Source of the DNA: Anthopleura xanthogrammica
Lineage: Eukaryota; Cnidaria; Anthozoa; Actiniaria; Actiniidae
Length of the DNA stretch: 64,000 bases
Direction: 5' to 3'
Assembly: GCA_964019055.1 (NCBI GenBank)
Contig: OZ025206.1
Span: 16,899,291 to 16,963,290 of the forward strand
In this document: piece after piece, positions 48,601 through 60,980 of the stretch
Position numbering within the stretch: position 1 is the stretch's first letter
How the letters are laid out: each line of letters opens with the position of its first letter
Made by a program: the position numbers and the translations under genes
The notes under the pieces: generated by a model
The model's input: the letters and a program-made list of their open reading frames with translations, nothing else
The model's database searches: none
Told to the model about the DNA's origin: nothing

Positions 48601-50986
48601 TTCTTTGTTTGAGTTGTAGACTCTTAGAAATTACACGTGGTTTGAATTGGGAAAACATTATGCGCACAAGCTAGAGATATAACTATAACAAGTCACGTGG
48701 TTCCTCCGTCATCACATGATTGACAAGTGCATAAGCACATACTCTGTCTTCTAAAATGGACGCAGAAAGTAAAACATTCACCCTGTTTCCGGAAACCGCA
48801 AAATTCGAATCCGTTATGATTTGGGGTCAAAACCTATAAGAAGGGACGCGTACACATGCAAAGAACCAGGGACGTACCGCAGGAAGAGAGAGGCCTCAAC
48901 CCCCCCCCCCCTCCCCCTCCGTCTTTTTAGGGCGCTCCAAGCTCCGAGGTCCTTGAGAACTGTCTTCAAATAAGTGTAATCACCACATACATGCAACAGT
49001 CTGGCTTTGTATCCTCGTTGTATTGCTTACCTTGAATAACCGTAAAAGATCCATTCGGCAAAGCACTTCGTATCCCATGAATCGCAAGGAATGACTTTCG
49101 GTTACTTCGCTCAGTGAAAACACATCAAATGTCCACTCGTTTAATTTCTGATCACAGAAAAAGACAACACCATTAAATATACCATCTAGGACACCAATAC
49201 CTATATCACAACATGCATCAGTGGCAGCTAGTGGCGTAAGGGGCGGGCATAGCTGGCATAGCTGCTCCAGATTTATATTAAAAGAAAATTTCCAAAGATA
49301 TTTTTTGATCTTCTCTTTTCTTTATGATTTGTCTCTCCTCTCAGGGACGTTTCTATTCTTTTTTTACGCATGATACTAGTAAGATTTATTTCTCGTTCAC
49401 TTCAGTGTTAAAAAGTATAAATATGATTTGTACTTTTGCACTCTTTCTCCTACATAAATATAATTTTCACTTACTTCGAAATGTAGCTGAACTTCTTCTG
49501 GTACTTGTAGCTTGTTGCGTTCAGAAGCATTTTTTAATATTCTGATAAATAAAAACCTTAAATTTAACATCTTTTTTTCAGATTGACGTTCCAGCGATGG
49601 TTCAAGCCAGGGAAGTGGTGACGTCATTAACGGTATGTTTGAGGGCCGGGCGAGTAGATTCGAAGGAAGTATATTTTGAACAACTGGTTAGTAAGAAGTT
49701 TCTTGTCTTTGGAATTTAGTTGTTTTAATTTCTAGCCATGTTTCCAAAAATGAATGTTTGATTTTCGGTGCAGTTGCGGTAATCTCTCCGTCGCTATATC
49801 ATGATATTGACTACTCTCGACTACACTGAATATGGATAAGTCTTCTGCGCTCTACATATCCGGTCTCGATCCGTTCAGTGGTGAGGTGTGGTCTAGGACT
49901 ACCCTCCCTCCTATGCGTCGATTCCCGAACCGGGTGTGACACTGATGTGAGTGGCGTGTTGTTTCTCTCCATGCTTCTTAGATTCGGTCAGTGGTGATGC
50001 AAAACTAAAACTGGAATCAATTCGCAATGCCGGCATTGGTTGTCAATTATTTTGATATCCGGTTATTGAAAAATATTGTCGGTAGTGAGTGGACTTACTT
50101 ATTGACGTATAGACTGGCTTTAACAGCATGTACCACACCCCTGAACGTATGTCTTGGCATGATACTCTTCCTGCGTATCGTGCCCGGTCCACGCGCGAAC
50201 GTTGTTGCGATCCATTCACGAACCTCGTCGCTTACTACATCAGTGTACAGCTCCTCGTCTATGTCGCTGATGGCACTCATGGATCCCCTGTAGAGACTGA
50301 GACATGTTACGAAAAAGAGTTCTTTTTTTTAGTGTCGTTTGTTCGTTTGCAAGCACTGCCGAAATGTCCGTCCGTCCGTCCGTCCATCCATCCATTTTTG
50401 TACCCATCCATCCAACTCATTTATGTTCCCCACCAACCATCAATCCATCCATCCATCCATCCTCTTTTGGTTCCCTCCCGTATCCATTCCATTCCATTCC
50501 AGTCCTTTCTTTTCTTTTCTCGGCTTTTCTCTCTCTTCACGTTAACCATGAAATAATATTTATCGTTCTTCGCTATATTGTGTAACGTACAATAACAATA
50601 TTATAAGCCATCATGAGCTATCTGGTTCCCAGTTACCTGTAATCGCGCATGTTTGACGATGCGACATCCATGATCGCCACTGCCTGGCTAAGCTCTTCTT
50701 TCATATCAGAAACCGAGTTGATTTTACCTTCATTTAACTGATGAATTAATTGACGAAGTCTGGAAATAAAACACATAATTGCACCAATTAGATACTTTAA
50801 AGCTGCTCTTGTCAATGCAATGTTAGTAGCGTCAGTAGTAGTGTAATATCAAGCGATTCCCTTTCAACGTTGTATATATATGCTCATGCTTTTGTATCAA
50901 TAGGTAGATGTTAGATGTTAGTGTAATTGATGGCAAATAGAAGATACTATATGTCATATATGTATGCACCGGTGTACAGTACATGC

Positions 50987-51029
<43 letters not shown>

Positions 51030-51043
51030 CTAGGGAAAAACAC

Positions 51044-51116
<73 letters not shown>

Positions 51117-51417
51117 GGGAAAAGGACAGACGGAAACACAGAGAGTGAGACTGAGTGACACACAGAGAGTGAGACTGAGTGACACACAGACAGACAGACA
51201 CATATCCAAGTATCTTACTTTGAGAGTGCCAATGTAGTAGCAGTATCAGCATAATCATCCATAGACTTGGGTCGTGGTTTGTACTCTGTGTTCCGTCTTC
51301 TGATGATCATTGATTGTGTTGGTACTGCAGTCATGCTTACGTTACTCTCGTTGTTCACATTCTGATCGCTGCTGCTTGAAGCCGTGGTGACATGGATAAG
51401 AGGTTGTACGTTTTCAC
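42606..51417 (-). CDS. PDE1: Ca2+/calmodulin-dependent cyclic nucleotide phosphodiesterase (PDE1), 5' end missing
   Basis: Thirteen exons join in phase, in order of translation: 51219-51417, 50637-50759, 50099-50287, 49475-49541, 49031-49147, 48301-48441, 47787-47887, 47191-47272, 46397-46440, 45452-45550, 44990-45113, 43384-43465, 42606-42835. They encode about 531 residues and a stop. The enzyme hydrolyses cAMP and/or cGMP in the cytosol and is stimulated by Ca2+/calmodulin. The N-terminal regulatory part shows the PDE1 signature: [29 protein letters not shown] and [13 protein letters not shown], the second calmodulin-binding/inhibitory zone. The catalytic HD domain keeps [22 protein letters not shown] (metal His-Asp), [19 protein letters not shown] (metal Asp) and the SQVGF glutamine that holds the base. 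The C-terminus [14 protein letters not shown] matches the family end. The first exon starts inside a codon after an acceptor, so at least one upstream exon with the start is not identified. No frameshift or stop was seen. The introns carry repeats and a minisatellite. Confidence 0.92.
42947..43010 (+). repeat. dispersed repeat shared with 13180-13252
   Basis: GACCACAGAACAATAGATTC followed by GTGAGGCTGAAGTAGAC and AGTAAATTTAT. It lies in the last intron of PDE1, just upstream of the final exon in gene orientation. Confidence 0.6.
44460..44935. repeat. minisatellite of about 88 bp, five to six units, in a PDE1 intron
   Basis: The block GATTTCATTGCTTCTGTAGA recurs at about 44516, 44603, 44692 and 44778, with a shortened unit after 44865. 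Each unit also has TGCCGTGACCGTGATACC and CACGTGGTACCGGGTG. The array lies 55 bp from the exon at 44990-45113. Isolated TGCCGTGACCG words persist at about 45266 and 45363. Minus-strand frames of His, Arg and Gly here are repeat artefacts. Confidence 0.85.
46881..47006 (+). repeat. dispersed repeat, copy 2 (partner 36794-36925)
   Basis: Same sequence family as 36794-36925, ending CAACCAAGATGGCGGCTATG. It lies in the PDE1 intron between exons 46397-46440 and 47191-47272, opposite to the gene's strand. Confidence 0.7.
48551..48664. mobile_element. short palindromic MITE in a PDE1 intron
   Basis: GCGTAATGTTTTCCCATTTC and CACACCACGTGT on the left pair with ACACGTGGTTTGAATTGGG and AAAACATTATGCGC on the right. 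About 114 bp, no coding capacity. Confidence 0.75.
50991..51117. repeat. (GA)n and (GACA)n compound microsatellite
   Basis: GA dinucleotides run to about 51089, interrupted once near 51020-51045, followed by about seven GACA units. Further GACA words occur near 51185-51200. It lies in the PDE1 intron between 50637-50759 and 51219-51417. Confidence 0.9.
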
Positions 51418-54400
51418 CTTCAAAAAAAGTGATTTTAAGCAGTCAGAATTGGTTGAAATTTAATCTAATATATGAGTTTTATAGTAAAAACGTAATAAAA
51501 TCTCTCTTTATTCTTGGGATTTGAATTCTTTCTCATGTAAAACGATTGTATTGTTCCTGCCATCCAACATGGCTGCCGTCACGTGATGGTGCAAAACCTT
51601 TATTCACTAATATGGATGCACTTGCTATATCATATATTCCTAAGAATGGCAATCTTGTTGATGCCGCTGACTGAAAACATTTCTTTTTGCCCAGAATAGA
51701 AAAAATAGAGAAAAATCATTTTGACCCACAATGCATTTCGCGCCTGGGATCAGTATTGTCTGGTGACCATATGGCGTGTCGGGGTATATCAAAGGCACAT
51801 ATATGTTCCATTCTCATCATAACCTGAATACCTACACTCCACCAAACTCTTGTGTCCGACCAATTTGGGTTTCTAGGAATGTTTTATCTGCATTGCTGCA
51901 CAGCGATCACCACGCTGAAGACATGCGTCAATTTTTGTATTAAAAGAAAAAAAACCCTGATGCATGCGTGATGCTCGAACAACTTCAGTGAAATCCATCG
52001 GTATTTTTAGGTGCAATATTTCATTCATAACTACCGGTACATGGCGTGTAGAATTTCGACAACCGATTAAAATTCTACGAGAAAGGTCATGAAACATCCT
52101 TTCTTCTTGTAAACGATCCGTCGGTAGAATTTCATCACTTTACCGTTTGACCGTACGACGGAAGTAAAGGGTAAAAAATGGTTTGAAGTAAAACAGATCA
52201 ACTCTTTCAATCCCTACACACTTTAAATATACAGTAAAAACCGGCAGTAAGAGCGTGCTTTTTCCCGCCAAGTTAGCCTAAAAAGGTTCTTATATAATTG
52301 GTGTTTTTCTCTGGCTTTTTTGGTTTTCCTCAAGTTCCCTCCCCAAAATCAACTTCTAAATTCCAATTGGATTTTCAGTAGACGAATAGCTACTCTGTAA
52401 AGCAGCCACTGTTAAACCCCAATATGTAAAGTGAGTCGAAATGGAAAATCTTAGGTTTTTAATCCCTAGGTTCTTATATGCGGATTTTTAATGTATTCTA
52501 TTCAAGTGATGGTGATTCTGCTGAAGTAGCAGACTGGAAAACGATTATTTTTCTTACTGTTTCATTGACAATGACCCCGCTGGGGAGGGGAGGGGGCAAG
52601 GTAAGGTGTCGAGGATGGCAGCACTTTTTGGCAGCCACCCCCACTTGATTATAAGCCAAAGTAACATCCCCACGTTCCTTATATAGGACATTCCTTTGAA
52701 TATTATCGAAAGTCAAGGAATCTAAGGCTTAAGAATTATATTTTGAGAACGTCACATCAATGTCATGCAAATTGCCACTTTCTTTAATAGAAATAGGAAG
52801 GATTGAAGGATTGTCTCACTAATATCCCGTCTTTCTGACATTCCTATTCTTGAGAAATATTTCTCGAATATCGAGCGCATCTTGTGGTTTTCAAATAAAA
52901 ATGATTTTTATTGACAAACTCATAGATAAGATAAAACCCACTTGAGTGGCCTAAGCGGGCGAGTTACTTTTCATCGACGATCCTTTCTTCTGATTGAAAT
53001 ATTATGACAGTCCCGATTGATATCAGTAGCCAAGAATAGACCATATAAAGTTCACTCTAATTCGAAATTAAGTCTCTTTTGTCGATCAAAACAAAGCTGG
53101 TCATTCAAACAAAGCCCGCATACTAGGCCACACGTATCACTAAATCACGATGATATTGTGCACAGTAAGATAATGATCTTACAAAATGCTTCGAGCTGAT
53201 TAAGAAAACGTTTCATCTTAGAAGAACATTTATTAAAAAAAGAATTCTAGATTAGAAGCGGTTTAGTAAAAGAAGAACTATGAATCAAAGAGATTTTCCT
53301 TTAGAGAAATTACCGTGAATATTGAGCAAAGGTGGATTTGATTTTTAATGTGTGCCACAGAAGGTAGTTAACATCTACATCACTGACAAATGATAAACTT
53401 TTGACTTGCAAATAAGTGGCTTTCTTTTGATACTTAGAGCTGAGAAGCTGCCTCCTTTTTTGATTAGGCTCGTATTTGTCTTACAACTAGAAAATTAGCT
53501 TTGTAAGCCATTGGCTCTATTTTTATTAAAAGACTTAATTATTTTTGTGTTACACGTTGTGAAGTCAAAGATTTCGCCTGAACGAAATTTCATCAGTAAC
53601 ATGTTTATTTATCACCTCAAAAAGTGTACTTCGAATCTGCTCCCGCGCTAAAGCTTTCGAGTTTGAATAGAATATCAACATTAACCACTGGCCGATGATC
53701 CAAATACAAGTATGGGTGCCTAGCAACCACTGAACCCGTCACCCATAGCAACGAGTACCTCGAACATCGCTAATTGTAGTTCATTTTTGCCAACTTTTGG
53801 TTAGTTTTAAGCTGCTTATCTGGAGAGTAAAGGTCAAGCTTTTATTTACAGTTTTGGATTTCATTTTGGAGTTGATTTTCTACGCTCTACGAGTGGAGAT
53901 TGTTGAAATACCATTCATTAAGAAAATCTCCTCGGTTGTGTTTGAATAATTAAAATGGATTTTTTATTAAATATCTGGTCAAGAATTGATTGTATACTAG
54001 AAAGCTAACACGCTGGACAAATACTGGTGGATTTTTTTCTAAAGAGGTTATTTGTTTTAGTCTCGAGTGGCGAACGAATTTCATGTGTTGAACGTATCTG
54101 GGAGTTGGAGTTAATCAGTTAATCGAAGTTTAAAACTGTCAATCTATTTCGGCCAATTCTTTCATCACCATCAATGACATTTGATATTAGCTACAACACG
54201 AGCCATTTACTCGTTTTTTAGTCAGTACCACAAAGTAATTTTGTTTTTGTATATTCGACTTTTTTCTCGCTCATAATTCATTTTCAATTTAAACCATTTT
54301 GGTGGTTTGATGGTGGTATAAAAGCCCGACCCCCAGGAGTGACTCTTTACAAAAATCTTTATGTATTTGACTTGTTTTAATCAGTCGGTCGATATTATGG

Positions 54401-54430
54401 ATGGATAGGAGGGGGTAATACCTCATCTTC

Positions 54431-54726
54431 ACCGACTAATATTTATATCACTATGTTTAAGTAGTTTTTAGTGTAACTGACTCTCTACTTGAATCTAAAA
54501 CCCTAGCAGTAGGTCTATCAAGTTGTATTTAACGTGGTTCGATAATCTTACGTCTAACTTGGGATTTTATCACGGATCACCGACTAATATTTATATCACT
54601 ATGTTTAAGTAGTTTTTAGTGTAACTGACTCTCTACTTGAATCTAAAACCCTAGCAGTAGGTCTATCAAGTTGTATTTAACGTGGTTCGATAATCTTACG
54701 TCTAACTTGGGATTTTATCACGGATT
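54431..54726. repeat. 148-bp perfect tandem duplication
   Basis: The unit beginning ACCGACTAATATTTATATCA and ending GGGATTTTATCACGGAT occurs twice in direct succession (54431-54578 and 54579-54726). I saw no mismatch until the last base or so. This is a recent duplication or an assembly artefact. Confidence 0.85.
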
Positions 54727-57700
54727 GTGTATCAGTCAAACAGGCACAGCTAGTGTCCAAAACCAGGTCATCAATGGAGATGATCCAAATATCAACCAAC
54801 CTAGTAAAAGTCTGCCGAGGATGGATGATGACCACAAAATGATAGTAAAAAGAAGGTGAAATCTAGAGGATCACCGCAAAAACACTTGCGGTATTTCGTG
54901 TTATGGCAAAGATCTCAGCTGAATTTAAAAATTAAGAATTCATAAAAGAAAAAAATTGATTAAAAAAGAGGCAACTTAGATACAAGTTCGTTTGGAGTTA
55001 TTGCCGTTAATTTTTTGAGGCAAAATTTGTAATGTTATCAAGAGGTTAGTCGGTGAGTTAGTTGTTAAGCATTGTTCGTTGAACGTTCTGCCGCTGCTGC
55101 ACACCGTGTTTGATTGTTTTTTAGAAACACTGGCTCGATTTGTGCCGCCGACAAACGATAAAGATAAATCGTATGGTACAAAGCCAGCTGTCAATCCTAC
55201 TAAATATCAAAATACGAACAAGAAATGAAGCAAAAAAATTAATCAAACCTCGAATCTCTCAACTCCTTCAAAAAGGACGACATATTCACGACAAACACAT
55301 TTTAATACCGACACCCCAGATCACCTTTATATTGCCATACTTAGGGGTTTTTTATAATCTGAAATATAGCTACTAAAATTTTCCCTATCGAGTTCTGTCA
55401 AATTTTAAAATATTGAAATTTTTTTCATTTTTGGAAGAATTTTACTTGACCAGACGGCGACTAATGTTTCTCCATTTTTAGTCCCTTTTTGGCTTATTGA
55501 ATATTACATGACATTTTCAGAAAAATAGCCCAATTAGTTCGTTCGCTCTTGTACCATTGAGATTGAATTATCAGCCTTTGAAGCCATTTGATGTTACACA
55601 CACACCTCGGGCCTCACTCCAGTTTCAAACCTGTTTATGAATCGATTCGACTACAGTTTGTTTTTATGTCATAGTTTCAGTTCAGATCGATCTTTACCTA
55701 TTCTGAATTGTCAATTTTCCCTGCGAAATTTTTGTTGAAATGACGATTGGGAAACGGAAGAGTTTCATGCTAATTTATGAAAAGTAATGTCGTCAGCCGA
55801 GAAAATATATCCAGTGCAACCGAAACTGAAAGTCAAGATATTCCGGCTAGCCTGAATAACTTTTGGTTATGCAGGTGATTTAAGAGAAATAGCGAGAGCT
55901 TAGCAAACAAAGTCCAAGAACATACAGAATAATAATCACAGTTCAGTCAATCGAATCTCTCCCTGATCTCAGCTTGACTAGATGTTTGATTTGTTAGGCT
56001 TATGAGCGAAGATCTTTTGCAGAATTTAGGCTGGTTTTCTCACTTTCACATGCAATCAATCAGCCTTACTCCTCAGTGAAGAATCATTAAACATTCAATC
56101 TTTCTCCCAACGTCCACTCACTTGAAAAACGGCCCAGCTAGAGAATAGATGTTACCAACTTGTTAAGAAACGCAGTAATTTATAATTTACAGCTTTGACG
56201 TGGAATTAAGATGGGTAACGGGCAAAAGCTATCAACTGACCAGCAACCAACAAGATGAGGAAGAGTAAGATGTAGTGTAGCACATATTGTGTGTCTGCAT
56301 TAGCATCTATCGTGCACCGGTAACACTAGATTGCCTAGCTTCTAATAATCACGAAAATATGACCTACCTTCGCGCGTATTTTTCTGGTATTTGTTGTTGG
56401 CTTTTTGGTCATTCTCGAGTGAGTCCTTTTTCTTTTTCATCGGTTTAGAGCATTGTAAACCCATAACCGGGTTAGCGTTCGATGAACTACCTCCAAAGCT
56501 ACACTACAAAGAGAGCCAGCAAGCGACTCACACACATCAATTCAGTCTTCCATGTTTGCTAAACTGGCATCTTTCAACACTACATCTTCAGAAATACGCA
56601 ACTCATTTTAATCCAGGTTCAAGTCTCAGGGTAACATATGATATCGGTCATACTCCAAACAGGGCATTCCTCTGGCGCCGCGGCCACCGAATAAATGCAC
56701 GGCACAATCAGCTAGATAGCTAGTGTGACCCGTGACCAAAACTTTACCGGCATATGACTGGTGGGGAATAGATTTGTCAGAACACAAAATGCACTCTGAA
56801 GTTTGTCAGTTTTATAACTCGACTCCGCCGGAAAGTGCTCAGTTAAAATCGCGGTTGACAGTTGTTTTTTTTAAATTAAATTTTTTTTCTTTAAGTTATT
56901 CTTAAAACTCAGCGAAAATTTTTATTTTATTCTATTTAGGTTGCTACACCGACCAACAACGTGTACTGAGGCGGGAGATTTTTGAATACATTACTCATAT
57001 ACCGACTCAAGTGATCTTCTTAATTGGCATTTGACTTTTTTGGGGGTATTTTCATAATAGCAATCCGCTTGCTGGTTCTTCTGTTCTTACGAGGAAGAGC
57101 GACAAGCCTTAGGGGGAACGAGAGAATGCGACGTCGAGAACAGCTTGTTAACCAGTTTTTGACAATGCGAGAATCCTTTCAAGAAGCGGAAATATAAGCG
57201 GTTTTTTCATTCAAGACTATCATAACATATTCTATTTGATTGCAAAACACTGATGCAGACGTACACGGGGAGTTGGATGAATAAGTTTGATGTATAATTT
57301 TTTTAAATTTAAGCTGTTTATAGCCGCGAAGAATATGAAAACCCTACTGAGAAAGAGAGAGAGTAAAAAAAGATTGAATGAAAACATCGTTGATTTGTTA
57401 TTTAAATGACAGAATTGTGTAATTAAGATCAGCGAAAAGCGTCATTGCAGACATAAACTTGATAAAAATAATCACTCAACTATCTGATAAAACGATTGCA
57501 GTTTCACTCACAAGAAAAAAAAATAACGTCCAGTGAAAATCTTTTATTTTATGACCGAAAAAATTCGACTGCCTTCGTACATTTCGTGTATTATAGTCGT
57601 TTATTTGTTTTTCTGAGAGTGGTCAGTAACGCTTGTATGTAACAGCAGATATCCTGGTAGTGACAATGGATTCCTAATCAATAGTGCAGCTTGATGGCAC

Positions 57701-59473
57701 GAACCGTGTTTATGAGATGCTTAAAAGTATTCTTTTGAAACTGCTTTGTATAGGAGCTATTGTCGCCCACTGTATTCGTATTGTTAGCCCCTTTTGTCAC
57801 GACTAAGGCATTATGGAGCTCAACAATAGCCATCTTTGTGATTCTCTTAGTCCAATTTTAAGTGCATTTTTGTTCTTGAGATCGTTAAGTCTGGTTCTTG
57901 CTGGAAGAAAAATATTTTCTATGATGTAAGCACGGCAGAAAATGCTTTGTAGGATCATTACGCATGCGCGGCTTTAAGTCGATCAACCACTTCTGCATCT
58001 CGTCTCAGTATTAGTCGGCTACGTACTGCCTTCAAAATATTTTAAACAATTCTTAAACTTTAGAATTCACTAAAAAAATATCAAATCATAAATGAGTGAT
58101 TCAGCACTATTTTCGCTGTTGCAAAAGAAGAGTTGGTTGCATATAGTTCTTGGTAGAACAGATGAGTTAGTGATTATGTGTTAATACTAGAATGACACAA
58201 AAGCCTATAACACAAACGATATCGGAAAACACTCACACATCAACAAACAAAATACCCTTGAAGAAACTTATGAATCCAGAAGCCTCTATCGACTTCTATC
58301 AGTATGATTATTCCCGATGCAAGCGGAAAAAAATAAAGACACACGCAAGCGCACTGAGATAGTCTTTCATGGTTAGTTAACCCCTTTATATTTAGACAGA
58401 ACAAAACTTTCACTCATCCTTAAAGTAATATCTGCGCTCGCGTATGTGGTTATGCTTATGCTTGCGTCGCTAGTGTGAACCAGGCCAGCAGACTGGCGGC
58501 TAAAAAAAATTGTTGTATAAGTGACTCGGAATTCTCTTTGTGACAGCCCGAGACGTATTGAAATGAGAGAGTAATAGTTTTTTATATTCGTGTTAGTGCT
58601 ATTACCAACTGCTCGTTAAGTCAGCATGATCATCTTTTCAAACATAATTTGTCTTCTGATAACTGCACTTTAATGCTCCCTCCTTTCAACTAAGGAGACG
58701 AGCGTCTCAACAGAAGTAAAGAAAATATTTTTTAGATGTCTCTGCTTTCATCTACTTGTTGAGCTTCATTTCAGCCACAAAATTTCCAATTTTGACAGTT
58801 AAGCTGCCCCCTAAGGGCTGTCGCTTAAATTAACCAGTCCATTTGATTCTAGTTTGGTCTTCTTTTTAAGCCAGTTATTAATGTTTTATGAACATTAATA
58901 AGGGTTTTTTCATGGTTTGGAAGGTCGCAACGACGCCATGCTTTGTCACGAAGAGGTCATCTGCGTCATCATGGGCAAACAATAGTGACGTATGTGTTAA
59001 TAACCATAGCAGCTGATAATCACTTTGACCCCTTATATAACCTCTTACAAGCTTTTTCTTTTTTCTTTCTTTCTTTTTTTTCCTTTTTGGTATCAATTTT
59101 TATCACTATTATCGTTTCATTTTTTCATTTTTATGTTCATTCCATTCCTTTTTTGTTTCTAATCTTTGATTTAAATCTTTTAATTACATGTCATTTCTTT
59201 TTAATAATTCAGTCATATATTTTACTTTATTTGGTATCCTTCACTTCTATCATCGTTTATCCTGATATTTTCGTATTTTCGTCTGGTAATAAATCGCTGG
59301 ATTTGTTTATTGACAGCTGGTACAGAAAACCATTAATGTACGATGATGTTATTCAGGTACTACCTTTCCACCCACAGTTGTCATCCATCCATTTATTCAT
59401 CCATTTACTCATCCATTTATTCATCTTTCCATACATTACTTCATTCCGTTAATTCATTCATTCATTCATTCAT

Positions 59474-60495
59474 TCATCCATCCATCCATCCATCCATCCA
59501 TCCATCCATCCATCCATCCATCCATCCATCCATCCATCCATCCATCCATCCATCCATCCATCCATCCATCCATCCATCCATCCATCCATCCATCCATCCA
59601 TCCATCCATCCATCCATCCATCCATCCATCCATCCATCCATCCATCCATCCATCCATCCATCCATCCATCCATCCATCCATCCATCCATCCATCCATCCA
59701 TCCATCCATCCATCCATCCATCCATCCATCCATCCATCCATCCATCCATCCATCCATCCATCCATCCATCCATCCATCCATCCATCCATCCATCCATCCA
59801 TCCATCCATCCATCCATCCATCCATCCATCCATCCATCCATCCATCCATCCATCCATCCATCCATCCATCCATCCATCCATCCATCCATCCATCCATCCA
59901 TCCATCCATCCATCCATCCATCCATCCATCCATCCATCCATCCATCCATCCATCCATCCATCCATCCATCCATCCATCCATCCATCCATCCATCCATCCA
60001 TCCATCCATCCATCCATCCATCCATCCATCCATCCATCCATCCATCCATCCATCCATCCATCCATCCATCCATCCATCCATCCATCCATCCATCCATCCA
60101 TCCATCCATCCATCCATCCATCCATCCATCCATCCATCCATCCATCCATCCATCCATCCATCCATCCATCCATCCATCCATCCATCCATCCATCCATCCA
60201 TCCATCCATCCATCCATCCATCCATCCATCCATCCATCCATCCATCCATCCATCCATCCATCCATCCATCCATCCATCCATCCATCCATCCATCCATCCA
60301 TCCATCCATCCATCCATCGATCCATCCATCGATCCATCCGTCCATCCATCCATCCGTCCATCCGTCCAACCGTCCATCCGTCCATCCCTCCCTCCCTCCC
60401 TCCCTCCCTCCATCCATCTATCCATTCATTTGGTTCGTTCCATCCATCCATCCATCCATCCATCCATCCATCCATCCATCCATCCATCCATTCAT
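59474..60495. repeat. (TCCA)n tetranucleotide array of about 1 kb
   Basis: Uninterrupted TCCA from about 59474 to 60318 (about 211 units), preceded by TTCA units and followed by variants (TCGA, TCCG, TCCC) to about 60400, then another TCCA block to 60491. Because four is not a multiple of three and the unit contains no stop in any frame, long frames of HPSI or WMDG arise on both strands. They are not genes. Confidence 0.97.
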
Positions 60496-60645
60496 TCATT
60501 GGATTCGTTTATTTCAATTAGATATCCATCCACATTCGTCAGATCATTCAGCGGCTTCAGGCCGTTTTGATACGATGCCTTGATATAACCAACACCTTGT
60601 TCGTGAATTAAGATCGGTACGTTTGCATCGTTTTACTAACACAAC

Positions 60646-60770
60646 AACACCCGGGGTCTTAAAATAACTGACCAAAAGGTGCTGCCTTTACGAATGGATA
60701 GGAATTTGAAATGGGCGACCACTCTTTAGAATCGTGGGCGTTACAACTGACTCACTATACCACAGGGGCG
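60646..60770 (-). mobile_element. possible degenerate tRNA-derived SINE
   Basis: On the minus strand GTGGTATAGTGAGTCAG resembles an A box and TTTCAAATTCC a decayed B box about 45 bp later. They are followed by a GGTCAGTTATTTTAAGACCCC-like tail ending near CCGGGTGTTG. The call is tentative. Confidence 0.4.
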
Positions 60771-60902
60771 TAATGTGACTGCCCATTTACACTTAGTGGG
60801 TTTAAATTGTTCCGACACGAGCCTGAGTCCATTGGTGAATGGAAGGTCGGAGCAAATCCCCTCAAAACCACGTTTCGTTTCCATTTTACTGAATTATTTT
60901 TG

Positions 60903-60924
60903 AAAGAAAAAAGAAAGGAAAGGA

Positions 60925-60980
<56 letters not shown>
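60903..60980. repeat. (GAAA)n microsatellite
   Basis: About 18 GAAA units, slightly imperfect at the left end. Confidence 0.9.

Noticed and set aside
49397..49627. 76-codon minus-strand frame taken as a whole as a PDE1 exon
   Set aside because: Only 49475-49541 fits the PDE1 alignment and phases. The rest lies outside good splice sites.
56391..56723. 110-codon plus-strand frame
   Set aside because: No family resemblance, no splice or codon-usage support. Likely chance.
59466..60521. Long open frames of 315-392 codons on both strands (HPSI and WMDG repeats)
   Set aside because: They are a by-product of a TCCA microsatellite with no stop in any frame. All frames are open equally and there is no gene context.
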